IMG/VR virus record: IMGVR_UViG_3300028590_000009
Coordinates: 1 to 64,000 of that record
DNA: 64,000 nucleotides
DNA from: a virus
Direction: 5' to 3' (one strand)
This document shows, one piece after another, positions 31,869 through 40,159 of this stretch (positions within the stretch are counted from its first letter, which is position 1; every line of letters starts with the position of its first letter). The position numbers were made by a program, and so were the translations under genes. Under the pieces are notes generated by a model that was not told the DNA's origin, ran no database searches, and saw nothing but the letters and a program-made list of their open reading frames with translations.

Positions 31869-31899
31869 GCAGATTCACTCCGACCGTGAGGATTCCCCA

Positions 31900-32169
31900 A
31901 TGCCTGATAGCGCAGCCCTGTTTCAGCTCATCCGAGGCGGCATCTACCGCAACCCTCTGGGCGCCGAGCTGACCGCCCTCATGCCAGCGCGGGATTGGGA
32001 CACCACTCGCCTCGGACCGATCGACCTCCAGCCAGTATTTGGCGACATCTGGATCGTTGAGGCCGCAGGCGGCATCTTCGGCGGTGCGCGCCACCTCGCC
32101 ACGGCAGATGGCCTCTCCGCTTACGGTTACCAGCTGGTTCCGGGCGCGACGGAGTTCAGCGATGTCTGA
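31900..32169 (+). CDS. Hypothetical protein, Gly/Ala-rich
   Basis: 89 residues with a beta-hairpin-rich pattern (FGDIWIVEAAGGIFGGARH). First gene of the plus-strand cluster. Overlaps the next start by eight bases. Confidence 0.75.
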   Translation: MPDSAALFQLIRGGIYRNPLGAELTALMPARDWDTTRLGPIDLQPVFGDIWIVEAAGGIFGGARHLATADGLSAYGYQLVPGATEFSDV

Positions 32170-32491
32170 CCCCTCCGAACTCCTCGCCGCCGCTATGGCG
32201 AAGTCGACCGACCGCCAAGCCCTCGAATACGGGGGAGCTGACTGGCGAACCACTGCCGTCGACGTCCTGGCCGAGGGCTGGCGTCCACCGCCGCGCGTCA
32301 TCACCGACCCCGCCGAAATGGATGCCATGGGGAACCGCGCGGTCGTGCGTGACGACACCGGTTTGACGTTCGCTCACGAATCGGGCAGTTGGTGTGTGGC
32401 GGGACCGATTCGCGGAACCCACTCCAGCGCCGAGGTGCTGGACATTTCCGATGGCAAAGTGACCGTTCTGTGGGAGCCCGCCGATGCCTGA
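32162..32491 (+). CDS. Hypothetical protein
   Basis: 109 residues; helical N-terminus (SELLAAAMAKSTDRQA) and a beta C-terminal part (VTVLWEPADA). No recognised domain. Overlaps its neighbours by 8 bases on each side. Confidence 0.75.
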   Translation: MSDPSELLAAAMAKSTDRQALEYGGADWRTTAVDVLAEGWRPPPRVITDPAEMDAMGNRAVVRDDTGLTFAHESGSWCVAGPIRGTHSSAEVLDISDGKVTVLWEPADA

Positions 32492-33086
32492 CCGCCTCAC
32501 TGACGAACGCCTGCACGCGCTCCGCGACGACGAGGCCATCTGCACCAACGCGGGGGAGCGGTCGATGGCCGCCGAATTGATCGAGGCCCGTGCCTGGATC
32601 TCGGCGGACAAGCTGACGTTGGATCGCGTGGCCGACGAACTCGGATGCAGCCGTCCGCAACTCGATCTCTGGTTCGCCCGCAACCTCATCGCCTCTCTGG
32701 AGGCGGATCGGAACGTGGTTGTCGGCCAGTTGCGAACCTCTCGCGAGATCGCCGCTGGGCTTCGACTGCTCGTCGCCAACGGTGAGCAGGAGATCGCAGC
32801 CTTGTACACCCGCGTCGCCAAGCTCGAAGGGGAGTTGCGCGAGGAAGGCAACCGCGCTGGCTATTTGGCGGACTTGTTGCGCGCAGCCTGCGTGGAGGGC
32901 GCGGACGCTCGCGCCCGCGTCCATGAACTCGGGAGGCAACTCGACCGCGTAACCGACCTGTTCGAGAAGTGGGCGGCCGAGGAGAACGAGCATCGCAAGG
33001 CGGGTGAGTTCGGTATCGCCGAAGGATTGCATGTCGCGATCGAGGAACTGCGGGCGGCAGTTCACGGCAAGGAGGATGACCGCTGA
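32484..33086 (+). CDS. Coiled-coil protein with N-terminal HTH-like segment
   Basis: 200 residues. Residues about 45-70 read as a small HTH-like region (DRVADELGCSRPQLDLWF), the rest as a long charged coiled coil (ARVHELGRQLDRVTDLFEKW). It may be a DNA-binding or scaffold-type early protein; the role is unknown. Shares its last base with the next start. Confidence 0.78.
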   Translation: MPDRLTDERLHALRDDEAICTNAGERSMAAELIEARAWISADKLTLDRVADELGCSRPQLDLWFARNLIASLEADRNVVVGQLRTSREIAAGLRLLVANGEQEIAALYTRVAKLEGELREEGNRAGYLADLLRAACVEGADARARVHELGRQLDRVTDLFEKWAAEENEHRKAGEFGIAEGLHVAIEELRAAVHGKEDDR

Positions 33087-33460
33087 TGGGGCACACGATC
33101 ATCAAACCGATCCGTGACGAGGACTTCTATGTCGTCTACTCGTCCGTCGTGGACGCGCCGATCCGGTGCGGCACCCGCGCGGAACTGGAAGCCACCTACG
33201 AGCACGCCGCAGCGGACCGGTTCGCCCGCGCCGACGAGCACGGTACATCCTCGAAACTCGGCTGGGACGGATGGGATCAGCAGACCATCACGGTGCGTGA
33301 AGGCTTCCGGCCCGGTGCGTGGCCGCCGAATGCCTGTTGGGCGAAAGTCGCCCGCGTGGACCTTCGCCAGCTCTGCGAATCCGTTGATGCCGACGGCTAC
33401 TGGAACCCACCCGAAGGGCTTATCACCTGGGAACACTTCGACGAGGAGGCCGACCGATGA
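33086..33460 (+). CDS. Hypothetical acidic protein, Trp-rich
   Basis: 124 residues with KLGWDGWDQQTITVREGFRP and WNPPEGLITWEHFDEE. No family is recognised; alternating hydrophobic and acidic blocks suggest a compact globular protein. Confidence 0.75.
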   Translation: MGHTIIKPIRDEDFYVVYSSVVDAPIRCGTRAELEATYEHAAADRFARADEHGTSSKLGWDGWDQQTITVREGFRPGAWPPNACWAKVARVDLRQLCESVDADGYWNPPEGLITWEHFDEEADR

Positions 33461-33747
33461 ATGACGACTACTACCGCGACGGCATCCTGAGGCGGACTGA
33501 ATTCCGGGGCAACGCCTTCGCGATCGACCCTGACGATTGCGGCTGCACCGACTGCATCACCGGGGAGGCATTCCACCCCTCCGACTCCCGGTTGTGCACC
33601 GCGATCCAGCAGGGCAGGACGCTCATCAACCGCACCGGGCATGAAGTGATCCTGCCCAACGGATACCGCCTCGATTACGGCCAGTCGTGGCATCCAAGGG
33701 CGCGGAATCACTGCCCCGGGTGCATTTGCGGCGAGAGGGAGTGGTGA
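33457..33747 (+). CDS. Small Cys-rich protein
   Basis: 96 residues. Two cysteine groups, DCGCTDCITGEAF and NHCPGCICGERE, look like a zinc-binding pair. Unknown function. Confidence 0.75.
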   Translation: MNDDYYRDGILRRTEFRGNAFAIDPDDCGCTDCITGEAFHPSDSRLCTAIQQGRTLINRTGHEVILPNGYRLDYGQSWHPRARNHCPGCICGEREW

Positions 33748-33753
33748 GCAGCG

Positions 33754-34017
33754 ATGAGTGAACTCCTGGGCACCGATTCGCGTCAGTGGCGGCATCTCTC
33801 GAACGACACCACTTGGCCCGCCCTCGAACACGACGACGACATCGACTCCGTGGAATGGCGGCTGCGACACGCCCCCGACTACCTGACGCCGCAAGACCTC
33901 GCGTTCGCGGCCTCAGTCATGTCCGCCTACGAACACCTCATCTACCACGCCGATCGGGCGACAGTCGCTCTCGTGCGACGCGAACTGCGGGAAGGGCTGA
34001 AGGAACGTCATGGATGA
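33754..34017 (+). CDS. Hypothetical protein
   Basis: 87 residues, mostly helical, including PDYLTPQDLAFAASVMSAYE. No domain recognised. Overlaps the next gene by eight bases. Confidence 0.72.
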   Translation: MSELLGTDSRQWRHLSNDTTWPALEHDDDIDSVEWRLRHAPDYLTPQDLAFAASVMSAYEHLIYHADRATVALVRRELREGLKERHG

Positions 34018-34465
34018 CGACGAGCACCTTGAGCGCGCCATGCGGATGTACGAACAGGCTGCCATCGCCGACATTCGACGCGAGACGGACGCGATGGAAG
34101 ATGGGCTCGCCGCGATCAGCGTTCCCGGTGCAGACGGAACGCCGATGCCGTCCACCTGCCACCCCTGCTACGCGAAGCAACGCCAGTTCATCACCGACTG
34201 GCTGGAGCGTCGCCCAGGCGCACCGAGCGGCCCATACCTGCTCCTCCCGAAGCCGATTCGGCCAAGGAGGTACGAGCACTTCGCCGCAGACGTGTCCCCG
34301 ACTACCCCAATGCTCGAAACGCTGGAATTGCAGCGCCGAACCGCTTGCGCCCCCGCGCCATACGTCGGCAGTCCATACTCTCTCACCTGGCAATGCGGCG
34401 TCGACAAGCTCGGTCGCGCCGTAGCTGGTGAGATCACCTACGAATTCCTCTACCCGGGCCTCTGA
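34010..34465 (+). CDS. Hypothetical protein, end of the 31900 cluster
   Basis: 151 residues; charged N-terminal helix (LERAMRMYEQAAIADIRR), then a mixed C-terminal half with two Cys (CHPCYAKQ) that could bind metal. The last 16 bases overlap a convergent minus-strand gene. Confidence 0.72.
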   Translation: MDDDEHLERAMRMYEQAAIADIRRETDAMEDGLAAISVPGADGTPMPSTCHPCYAKQRQFITDWLERRPGAPSGPYLLLPKPIRPRRYEHFAADVSPTTPMLETLELQRRTACAPAPYVGSPYSLTWQCGVDKLGRAVAGEITYEFLYPGL

Positions 34466-35142
34466 GCTTTGCTGTCTCGCCATCGCTTCCGCCACGTCTT
34501 CACCAGCCCGCGAATCCCCGCGACCGACGTGGCGACAAGGATCGGCACCGAAAACGCCGCCAACTGCGTGTCATACCGGTCGATCACCGACTCCGACGAC
34601 TCAGCGAGCAGCACAACGGTCACCACAGCCGACGCCAACGCAGCCAGAGCCGTCACCCACACCGTCACCATCGGCAACACACGCTTATGCCTCGTCGAAT
34701 ACAGCAACACGGCGCCCACCGACAACGCGATCAACGCCGTCAACCCTTGATACACAGTGCTGCCCGGTAACGGCCTTGCACCGAAACCCGAAGCAACCAC
34801 TTCCGCGGCCACGATCGCCAAGCAGTACACAACCCAGATCCGCACATGCAGCCGGTTCTTCCGCCACCGCAGGCACAGCACCCCGAACACGCAGCACGCG
34901 AAACCGCCGATCACCGCATGTAGCAGATCCGAGATGTTGGCGGGTGTCACTGGAGTTTCATCCAACCAGTCCGCCCAAGTCGGCACCTGAACCGCGTAAG
35001 TGCCTGCTACAGCGAACAGGGCCACGGTCATAAGTTTCCGGCCGGTAACGTCCACCTTGTCCGGGCATTCAGTAGGCAGCCGCCGCCAGATAGTGAGCCG
35101 TGCGACTGCTACGACCGCCGCGAGGATGACGAGGTACCACAT
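34450..35142 (-). CDS. Seven-helix membrane protein next to repressor
   Basis: 230 residues with about seven hydrophobic helices, including MWYLVILAAVVAVARLTIW, LLHAVIGGFACCVFGVLCL and VWVTALAALASAVVTVVLLA. It is immediately downstream of the Xre repressor on the same strand, so it would be made in the lysogen. This placement suggests a superinfection-exclusion or immunity role, but no family is recognised. No clear ribosome site precedes the ATG at 35142. Confidence 0.75.
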   Translation of the reverse strand: MWYLVILAAVVAVARLTIWRRLPTECPDKVDVTGRKLMTVALFAVAGTYAVQVPTWADWLDETPVTPANISDLLHAVIGGFACCVFGVLCLRWRKNRLHVRIWVVYCLAIVAAEVVASGFGARPLPGSTVYQGLTALIALSVGAVLLYSTRHKRVLPMVTVWVTALAALASAVVTVVLLAESSESVIDRYDTQLAAFSVPILVATSVAGIRGLVKTWRKRWRDSKAQRPG

Positions 35143-35160
35143 AACGGGAGGTTACCGCCG

Positions 35161-35174
35161 TAACAGGATTGTTA
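35161..35174 (-). promoter_or_regulatory. Shared operator-like motif TAACAGGATTG, copy 1
   Basis: TAACAGGATTGTTA lies upstream of the membrane protein gene, and the same 11 bases recur at 35626-35636 before the rightward gene. It is adjacent to GTTAC/GTAAC inverted arms at 35151-35164. Confidence 0.5.
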
Positions 35175-35197
35175 ACCCTCGGTTGCCCAAACTTGTA

Positions 35198-35506
35198 CTA
35201 TTCGCCGCCGAGTGCAGACATCCACGAATCCCCACCAGGGTCTTTGTGGTCGGTCATAAAGTCAGACGAAGCAGCAAGGCCCTCGGCCTCGGCAAGGATC
35301 TTCGACAAATCGGTACCCAGCACGGCCGCGACCGCCAACTGATCCTCCAGTTTCCAGTCGCTCCCGGTCTGCTCCCGCTTGCGATAAGAACTCTTGGACA
35401 TGCCGAGCTTTTCCCACATGGTCTGTTGGGTCATCCCCGCCTCTCGCCGTCGCTGTGCGACCACACGCCCGAAGGCACGTTGCAGTCTTTCTTGGTGCCG
35501 TTCCAC
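35198..35506 (-). CDS. Xre-family HTH repressor (immunity candidate)
   Basis: 102 residues with a helix-turn-helix at about 22-55: EAGMTQQTMWEKLGMSKSS then YRKREQTGSDWKLED. Small size and location beside an intergenic control region, on the opposite strand to the early operons, fit a CI-like lysogeny repressor. Start is GTG 35506, with AGGGTGAGG just upstream. Whether this or the HTH protein at 36469 is the main repressor cannot be told from sequence. Confidence 0.8.
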   Translation of the reverse strand: MERHQERLQRAFGRVVAQRRREAGMTQQTMWEKLGMSKSSYRKREQTGSDWKLEDQLAVAAVLGTDLSKILAEAEGLAASSDFMTDHKDPGGDSWMSALGGE

Positions 35507-35908
35507 GGCCTCACCCTAACGCGTGTGGCCGCGCGAAATGCGTTAGCGAAACGTTGCGCAAACACGCGGCGATCAAACCTTGCGGTACCGTCGTCACCGG
35601 TACTAGTCTTACATCCAATCGGATATAACAGGATTGATACCCAAAATATTCGTGTCAACACGCCCACCGTCGGGGGAGGGCAGGCTGACCCTATGGGGAT
35701 CCCTTTGATGAGGTAGAAGCCTAGACGCAACCAAACGGATGCTCGAAGACCCCGAAACCGGGTCTACGCACCCTCGGCGGCAACCAGAACGAGACCCAGC
35801 CGCCAGATCGCCCAGCCGCGCGGCACCCGACGCGCCCCGGGCGAATCTTCCGTTACACCTTGTTATCCCGCCCTCACGGGCGGCACTCGCGCACCCAAGG
35901 ACGACCCA
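35507..35908. promoter_or_regulatory. 402-bp control region between divergent repressor and early gene
   Basis: Contains TAACGC at 35517-35522 and GCGTTA at 35540-35545 as inverted arms, an AT-rich stretch at 35600-35655 with TATAAC (35624-35629), the TAACAGGATTG repeat (35626-35636) and a hairpin AGACCC/GGGTCT near 35746-35763. No extra gene is seen. This is the likely lytic/lysogenic switch. Confidence 0.6.
35626..35639 (+). promoter_or_regulatory. Shared operator-like motif TAACAGGATTG, copy 2
   Basis: The 11-base match to 35161, here overlapping the possible -10 box TATAAC. A repressor could shut rightward transcription by binding it. Confidence 0.5.
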
Positions 35909-36418
35909 ATGACGTACTCGCCCGACCGCCCACCAGAACCACACCCCGACTACGCCGAATACGTGCTCGCCGACACCGAACCCAACATCCTCGTGGACCT
36001 CGCAGTCCTCGGCGTCGTAGAACGAACCCCCATCGACTGCATGTGCTGGTGGGTCGACGACCAAAAGAAGCTGTGGAAGCAAATCGGACAAGTCGCCGTC
36101 AACATCGACACCGGAGTCATCGAATTGTGGCCCGCCGACGGCCCATACATGTACCCCAGCGATCACGGGCGACTCCGCGACGCCGGATTGAAAGCCTTCA
36201 TGGATCCGCCCAGCCTCGACACACACTGGTCGCGGGTAGTTCGCGAAACCCCTCAAGGCCCGGTCGGGTTCTGGGAAACCATGATCGCAGTGCAGGCAGA
36301 CGCAAAAAGCCTCCCGGTAAGGATCATCCGGGCGGCTCATGGGTTCGCGCAACGGCAAGAGATCGCGTTCTCACGCCGATATGTCAAAACAGCAGACGGA
36401 CAAAACACCGTCGCATAG
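35909..36418 (+). CDS. Hypothetical early protein
   Basis: 169 residues; acidic N-terminus (PPEPHPDYAEYVLADTEPN), a WxxW-type helix (CMCWWVDDQKKLWKQIG) and a basic C-terminus. First gene rightward of the repressor. It could be an antirepressor or early regulator by position; nothing in sequence confirms this. Confidence 0.72.
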   Translation: MTYSPDRPPEPHPDYAEYVLADTEPNILVDLAVLGVVERTPIDCMCWWVDDQKKLWKQIGQVAVNIDTGVIELWPADGPYMYPSDHGRLRDAGLKAFMDPPSLDTHWSRVVRETPQGPVGFWETMIAVQADAKSLPVRIIRAAHGFAQRQEIAFSRRYVKTADGQNTVA

Positions 36419-36435
36419 CAGGGGATTCACCAGGG

Positions 36436-36462
36436 GGTGGGCTCCACTATCGAGAGCCCACC
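36436..36462 (+). terminator. Bidirectional terminator between convergent genes
   Basis: GGTGGGCTC with GAGCCCACC (36436-36444/36454-36462), nine-base loop, lying between the plus gene ending 36418 and the minus gene ending 36469. Confidence 0.65.
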
Positions 36463-36468
36463 AGAGGC

Positions 36469-37062
36469 TCAGCCTTTGGAACGCGCAGTACGACGCGCAG
36501 GCTTCACATCTTCCTCGACACGCCTCAAAGCGCTACGACTGTCCTCGCCAGCTTCTATTCGCTGCAATGCGGGACCGGGACCGGGACCTAACCGTCTCCG
36601 TACAAGCTCGACGACTTGATCGTTTGTGAGCACCCCCGCAAGGATCTCGACATCGGTCGTCGGCAGCGGATCAGCCGTGATCCCCAGCTCCTCTTTGGTC
36701 ACATAGCCTGCCCGCACGATCACTTCGGAGATCGGCCGACGGAAGGTTTCCGCGACCTTGCGCACGATCGGCATCCGCGGCTGTTTGCCTTCGTCTTTCC
36801 AGGAGACCGGGGTTGTGGATGCGACGCCCAGGCGGCCGGCGAGGGCGTTGAAGCTGGGGATGCCTTCGATGTCCATGAGTTTCTGGATGTAGGGCCACCA
36901 GTCGGGGGCATTCGATTCGGTTGTGGCGGCAGCTTTGGCAGTCACGGTGGCACCCTTCACAGGTTTACCCATTGGCATGGAGTAGATGGTCGGTGCAACT
37001 GATGTTACGACAGCGTAGGGCGACATCGAAAGGGTGTGTCGCGAACCAATCGGCGGACACAT
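36469..37062 (-). CDS. HTH transcription regulator
   Basis: 197 residues. Start at ATG 37062 because TAGGAGG sits six bases upstream; the longer frame to 37092 and the internal ATGs at 36978 and 36972 lack such a site. The HTH lies at about residues 55-130: FNALAGRLGVASTTPVSWKD then IVRKVAETFRRPISEVIV. The C-terminus is charged. It faces the early recombination operon across a 240-bp region, so it may control that operon. Confidence 0.78.
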   Translation of the reverse strand: MCPPIGSRHTLSMSPYAVVTSVAPTIYSMPMGKPVKGATVTAKAAATTESNAPDWWPYIQKLMDIEGIPSFNALAGRLGVASTTPVSWKDEGKQPRMPIVRKVAETFRRPISEVIVRAGYVTKEELGITADPLPTTDVEILAGVLTNDQVVELVRRRLGPGPGPALQRIEAGEDSRSALRRVEEDVKPARRTARSKG

Positions 37063-37301
37063 GGTCCGCCTCCTAATCAAACCGCTGGTCATGCTTGGTT
37101 TGAGGGCATCCTAAATTCTTTGTCACACCACGAACTAACCGGTTTGTGCCCGCAATTCAGGTTACAGACTAGACTGAATGCTGTACGATAAACTGAGACC
37201 GCGAAACCGCAGGTCAACCATCCCTAGACATCAGAAAGGCCCGCCCCGACTGGCATCGGGACGGGCCACACACCCCACGACCCCTGGAAGGACCACGTGG
37301 A
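37063..37301. promoter_or_regulatory. Control region between 36469 regulator and early operon
   Basis: Holds a 27-bp element copy at 37170-37196 with a second TACAGACTAGACTGA half nearby, an inverted TGACCTGCGGTT copy (AACCGCAGGTCA, 37205-37216) and a GGCCCG/CGGGCC hairpin (37238-37267) in the likely leader. Confidence 0.6.
37170..37196 (+). promoter_or_regulatory. 27-bp element before the recombination operon
   Basis: TAGACTGAATG then TACGATAAACTGA; TAAACT (37190-37195) is the likely -10. It faces the genes from 37302. Confidence 0.65.
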
Positions 37302-37454
37302 ATGTCTGAACCCAATCGTAGTCATAAAGCTGTGAGCAGCCTGTGGCACATCGCCCGAGCACACCTCACCGTCGGCTTGAGCGTCGTCGGACTAATCGCC
37401 CTCGAAGCGCTCATCATCCTCAACCTCATGCCAGCGATCTGGAGCATGCCGTGA
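37302..37454 (+). CDS. Small single-helix membrane protein
   Basis: 50 residues, one hydrophobic helix (SVVGLIALEALIILNLMPA) near the C-terminus. The stop overlaps the exonuclease start (GTGA), so it is part of that operon. Function unknown. Confidence 0.6.
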   Translation: MSEPNRSHKAVSSLWHIARAHLTVGLSVVGLIALEALIILNLMPAIWSMP

Positions 37455-38383
37455 CGCCGCTCGAAGGTCACCAGCTTGCCGAAACGCTGGAGCCGGGCAG
37501 CCCTATCTGGTGGTCAAAGATGTCGGCCTCGAAGGTGGCCGCAGCAATCGGCCTGTCCCCGTGGGAATCCCGATTCTCCCTGTGGCACAAGATGGCTGGC
37601 AGCCTCGACAGCCCGCCCATGACGCCCGAACAAGCTCGCGGCCACTACCTCGAACCTGCCATTCATGCCTGGTTCTCCGACCAGCATCCCGAATGGGACG
37701 TCACGAAAACAGGCACCTGGCAGCACAACGAACGTGACTGGCAGATCGCCTCACCCGACGGCCTCATATGGGTGCCCACCGAAGACGGTGGACGCGAACT
37801 TCGCATCGGCGAATGGAAGACCGACGCCCACCCCGACGGCGGCGAAGACCCCGAATGGGGAGAAGAAGGCACCGACCGAATCCCCGCAGGCTACCGAGCC
37901 CAAGTCATGTGGACCATGGACACGATCGGCGCCCGAACCGCCCACATCGCCTGCCTCGGCGCGTTCCTCAACTTCCGGCAATACGTCGTCCACTACGACG
38001 CCGACGAAGCCGCCGACATCCGTACCCGCGTCACCGCATTCAGGGACACCCTGCCCGACGGCAAGAACCCGCAACGCCCAGACATCGACGCCCACACCGC
38101 CACCTACGAAGCGGTACGCGCCCTCAACCCGTTCATCGTCGACGACCGCATCGAACTCGACGCCGAAACCGCCATCCGCTACCTCGCCGCCCTCGACGCC
38201 GAAAAGGCCGCGAAGGACGAAAAGCGTATGGCTACTGCGCTCGTCGCCGACGAGATGGGCGACCTGAAATACGGAACCTATCTCGGCGTGAAAATCGCCC
38301 GCCGCGAACAGAAATCAGGCGGCACCCCCTACGTGAAAACCACCGGGCATCGCCCCAGCATCCAGGAGGCACAAGCAGCATGA
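37451..38383 (+). CDS. YqaJ-type viral recombinase exonuclease
   Basis: 310 residues, starting at GTG overlapping the previous stop. The YqaJ/lambda-exonuclease fold is visible: MSASKVAAAIGLSPWESRF, then ASPDGLIWV (D103) and ELRIGEWKT (E121, K123), the PD-(D/E)xK site. It resects DNA ends for single-strand annealing and overlaps the partner recT gene by four bases. Together they form the phage homologous recombination pair. Confidence 0.9.
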   Translation: MTPLEGHQLAETLEPGSPIWWSKMSASKVAAAIGLSPWESRFSLWHKMAGSLDSPPMTPEQARGHYLEPAIHAWFSDQHPEWDVTKTGTWQHNERDWQIASPDGLIWVPTEDGGRELRIGEWKTDAHPDGGEDPEWGEEGTDRIPAGYRAQVMWTMDTIGARTAHIACLGAFLNFRQYVVHYDADEAADIRTRVTAFRDTLPDGKNPQRPDIDAHTATYEAVRALNPFIVDDRIELDAETAIRYLAALDAEKAAKDEKRMATALVADEMGDLKYGTYLGVKIARREQKSGGTPYVKTTGHRPSIQEAQAA

Positions 38384-39252
38384 GCACCCCCACCACGTCC
38401 CAGGCCATCGCCAAACAGGACAACACGCCCGGCGCGATGATCAAGACCTACCAATCCGACTTCTCCCAGGTCATGCCGCAACACATCCGCCCCGACACCT
38501 GGATCCGCATCGCGCAAGGCGCATTGAAGAAAGGGCGCAAACAGGGCGGACGCTACGAACTGGAGATCGCGGCGGCGAACAACCCCGGAGTCTTCCTCGC
38601 CACCCTGCTCGATGCCGCACGACTCGGTCTCGAACCAGGCACCTCGGAATACTATCTGACCGCCCGAAAGGTCAAAGGGCAGCTCGAAATCCTCGGCATC
38701 CCCGGCTATCTCGGACTCGTCAAACTCATCTACAACGCGGGCGCCGTCTCCTCCGTCGTCGCCGAATGCGTGTACTCCAACGACCTGTTCTCCTACCATC
38801 CCGGCCGCGACGACATCCCCAACCATGAGATCGACTGGGACGCCGAAGACCGCGGCAACCTGCGCCTCGTCTACGCCTACGCGCGCATGAAAGACGGCGC
38901 CATCTCCAAAGTGGTGGTGCTGTCCAAGCACGACATCAAACGGATCAAGGAATCGTCGCAGGGCGCGCACTCGGAGTACTCGCCGTGGCAGAAACATGAG
39001 GCCGCCATGTGGCTCAAATCGGCGGTGCGGCAGCTCGCCAAATGGGTGCCCACCTCGACCGAGATCCGCAACGACGCGAAACAGGTCGAGTCCGCGCGCG
39101 CTGACGCCCCGGACACGTTCACGGCGCCCGCCTTGGATGCTGTCGATCCGGTCATCGAAGGCGAACTCGTCGACGACGGCGTATCCGATGCGCCCGACGC
39201 CTACTACGCCGAGACCGACGGCGGCATGTTCCCGCCCGAGGACCAGCAGTGA
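38380..39252 (+). CDS. recT: RecT-family single-strand annealing protein
   Basis: 290 residues with the RecT pattern: LLDAARLGLEPGTSEYYL, then VKGQLEILGIPGYLGLVKL and DWDAEDRGNLRLVYAYAR. It binds single strands made by the exonuclease and pairs them with homologous DNA. Directly coupled (ATGA) to the exonuclease gene and overlapping the next gene. Confidence 0.93.
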   Translation: MSTPTTSQAIAKQDNTPGAMIKTYQSDFSQVMPQHIRPDTWIRIAQGALKKGRKQGGRYELEIAAANNPGVFLATLLDAARLGLEPGTSEYYLTARKVKGQLEILGIPGYLGLVKLIYNAGAVSSVVAECVYSNDLFSYHPGRDDIPNHEIDWDAEDRGNLRLVYAYARMKDGAISKVVVLSKHDIKRIKESSQGAHSEYSPWQKHEAAMWLKSAVRQLAKWVPTSTEIRNDAKQVESARADAPDTFTAPALDAVDPVIEGELVDDGVSDAPDAYYAETDGGMFPPEDQQ

Positions 39253-39470
39253 AGTCGGTCGACCTGGACCCGCAATCCACGCCTTTCGAGGCGTGGATTG
39301 TGTTCCCCCAGGCTGGCGAACACGAGGGCGAAGGCGGCGACTGCTATGCGGTTTCTTATTTCGACAACGAACTCGAAGCCCTCCGATGTGCGAATCGCCG
39401 CGACGGATTCCGCGCGGTTCTCATCAAATCGGGTCAAACCATCCTCGAAGCAGTGGAGAAGCAGACGTGA
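39249..39470 (+). CDS. Hypothetical protein after recT
   Basis: 73 residues starting at GTG overlapping the recT stop. Globular with FEAWIVFPQAGEHEGEGGD. A hairpin lies inside the first 20 codons. No domain recognised. Confidence 0.75.
   Translation: MKSVDLDPQSTPFEAWIVFPQAGEHEGEGGDCYAVSYFDNELEALRCANRRDGFRAVLIKSGQTILEAVEKQT
39273..39300 (+). promoter_or_regulatory. Perfect 11-bp hairpin within the 39249 gene
   Basis: CAATCCACGCC, loop TTTCGA, GGCGTGGATTG. It covers codons 9-18 and could pause ribosomes or RNA polymerase after recT. Confidence 0.45.
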
Positions 39471-40159
39471 CCAGTTGGACCGATCAGCCGCTCGCAGCGT
39501 TCGACCTCGAAACCTCGGGCGTGGACATCTTCTCGGACCGCATCGTCACCGCGTGCGTCGTCCGCATCGATGGTGGTGAGGTTCAGCCGCGCAACTGGAT
39601 CGCGGACCCCGGTATCCCGATCCCTGCCGAAGCGACGGCAGTGCACGGAATCAGCACCGAGTACGCGCAGAAACATGGGCGCCCGCACTCGGATGTGGTG
39701 TCGGAAGTAGTGGCCGAACTGTATGCCTGCTGGAACGAAGGTCGCGGAATCGCCGTGTTTAACGGCTGTTTCGACTTCTCCATGTTGGCGACCCATGTCC
39801 CCGATTTCGATGCGCGTGGCCTGATCGTCGACGCGCATGTGCTGGACAAACAGGTCGATCGCTACCGCAAAGGCTCCCGCAAGTTGTCCGCGGTCATGAT
39901 CCAGTACGGGATGCGCCTGGACGACGCGCATGATGCCGAAGCTGATGCACTCGCCGCGGCTCGTCTGGCATGGAAACTGCCGCGCGTCTATCCCGCCCTC
40001 GCCGCGCTCACTACATCAGAACTGATGCAGTCCCAAGCCGCCTGGTACCGCGAACAAGCCGAGTCCTTCCGCGACTATCTGCGCCGCCAAGGCAAACCAC
40101 ACGACGACGTCTCAACCGACTGGCCCATCCGCAGGGCGAGCGAAAGTGAAGCAGCATGA
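39467..40159 (+). CDS. DnaQ-like 3'-5' exonuclease (DEDDh)
   Basis: 230 residues. D13 and E15 in AAFDLETSG, the mid motif NGCFDFSML and the H155-x4-D160 motif in DAHDAEADAL are the DEDDh site. Family members proofread or trim DNA ends. Start is GTG 39467 overlapping the previous stop; upstream frames lie inside recT. Confidence 0.9.
   Translation: MTSWTDQPLAAFDLETSGVDIFSDRIVTACVVRIDGGEVQPRNWIADPGIPIPAEATAVHGISTEYAQKHGRPHSDVVSEVVAELYACWNEGRGIAVFNGCFDFSMLATHVPDFDARGLIVDAHVLDKQVDRYRKGSRKLSAVMIQYGMRLDDAHDAEADALAAARLAWKLPRVYPALAALTTSELMQSQAAWYREQAESFRDYLRRQGKPHDDVSTDWPIRRASESEAA

Larger units (their letters stand above)
31395..31899. other. 505-bp non-coding region after integrase; attP candidate
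   Basis: No gene is credible here; plus-strand frames are short and the minus-strand frames lack starts with ribosome sites. It contains two TGACCTGCGGTT copies (31492, 31524) 32 bp apart, a tandem AAAGTGACACTC repeat (31602-31623), a strong terminator and a 27-bp promoter element. An attP core is expected near here, but it cannot be pinpointed without the host attB. Confidence 0.6.

Noticed and set aside
34428-35716. Plus-strand frames opposite the repressor and membrane genes
   Set aside because: Pro/Ser/Thr/Arg-rich mirror frames; the minus-strand genes have the HTH and membrane patterns.
37768-38383. Long plus frame overlapping the exonuclease gene before recT
   Set aside because: It is the recT frame extended upstream; the ATG at 38380 overlaps the exonuclease stop and is the proper start, and the upstream part is Arg-rich shadow sequence.
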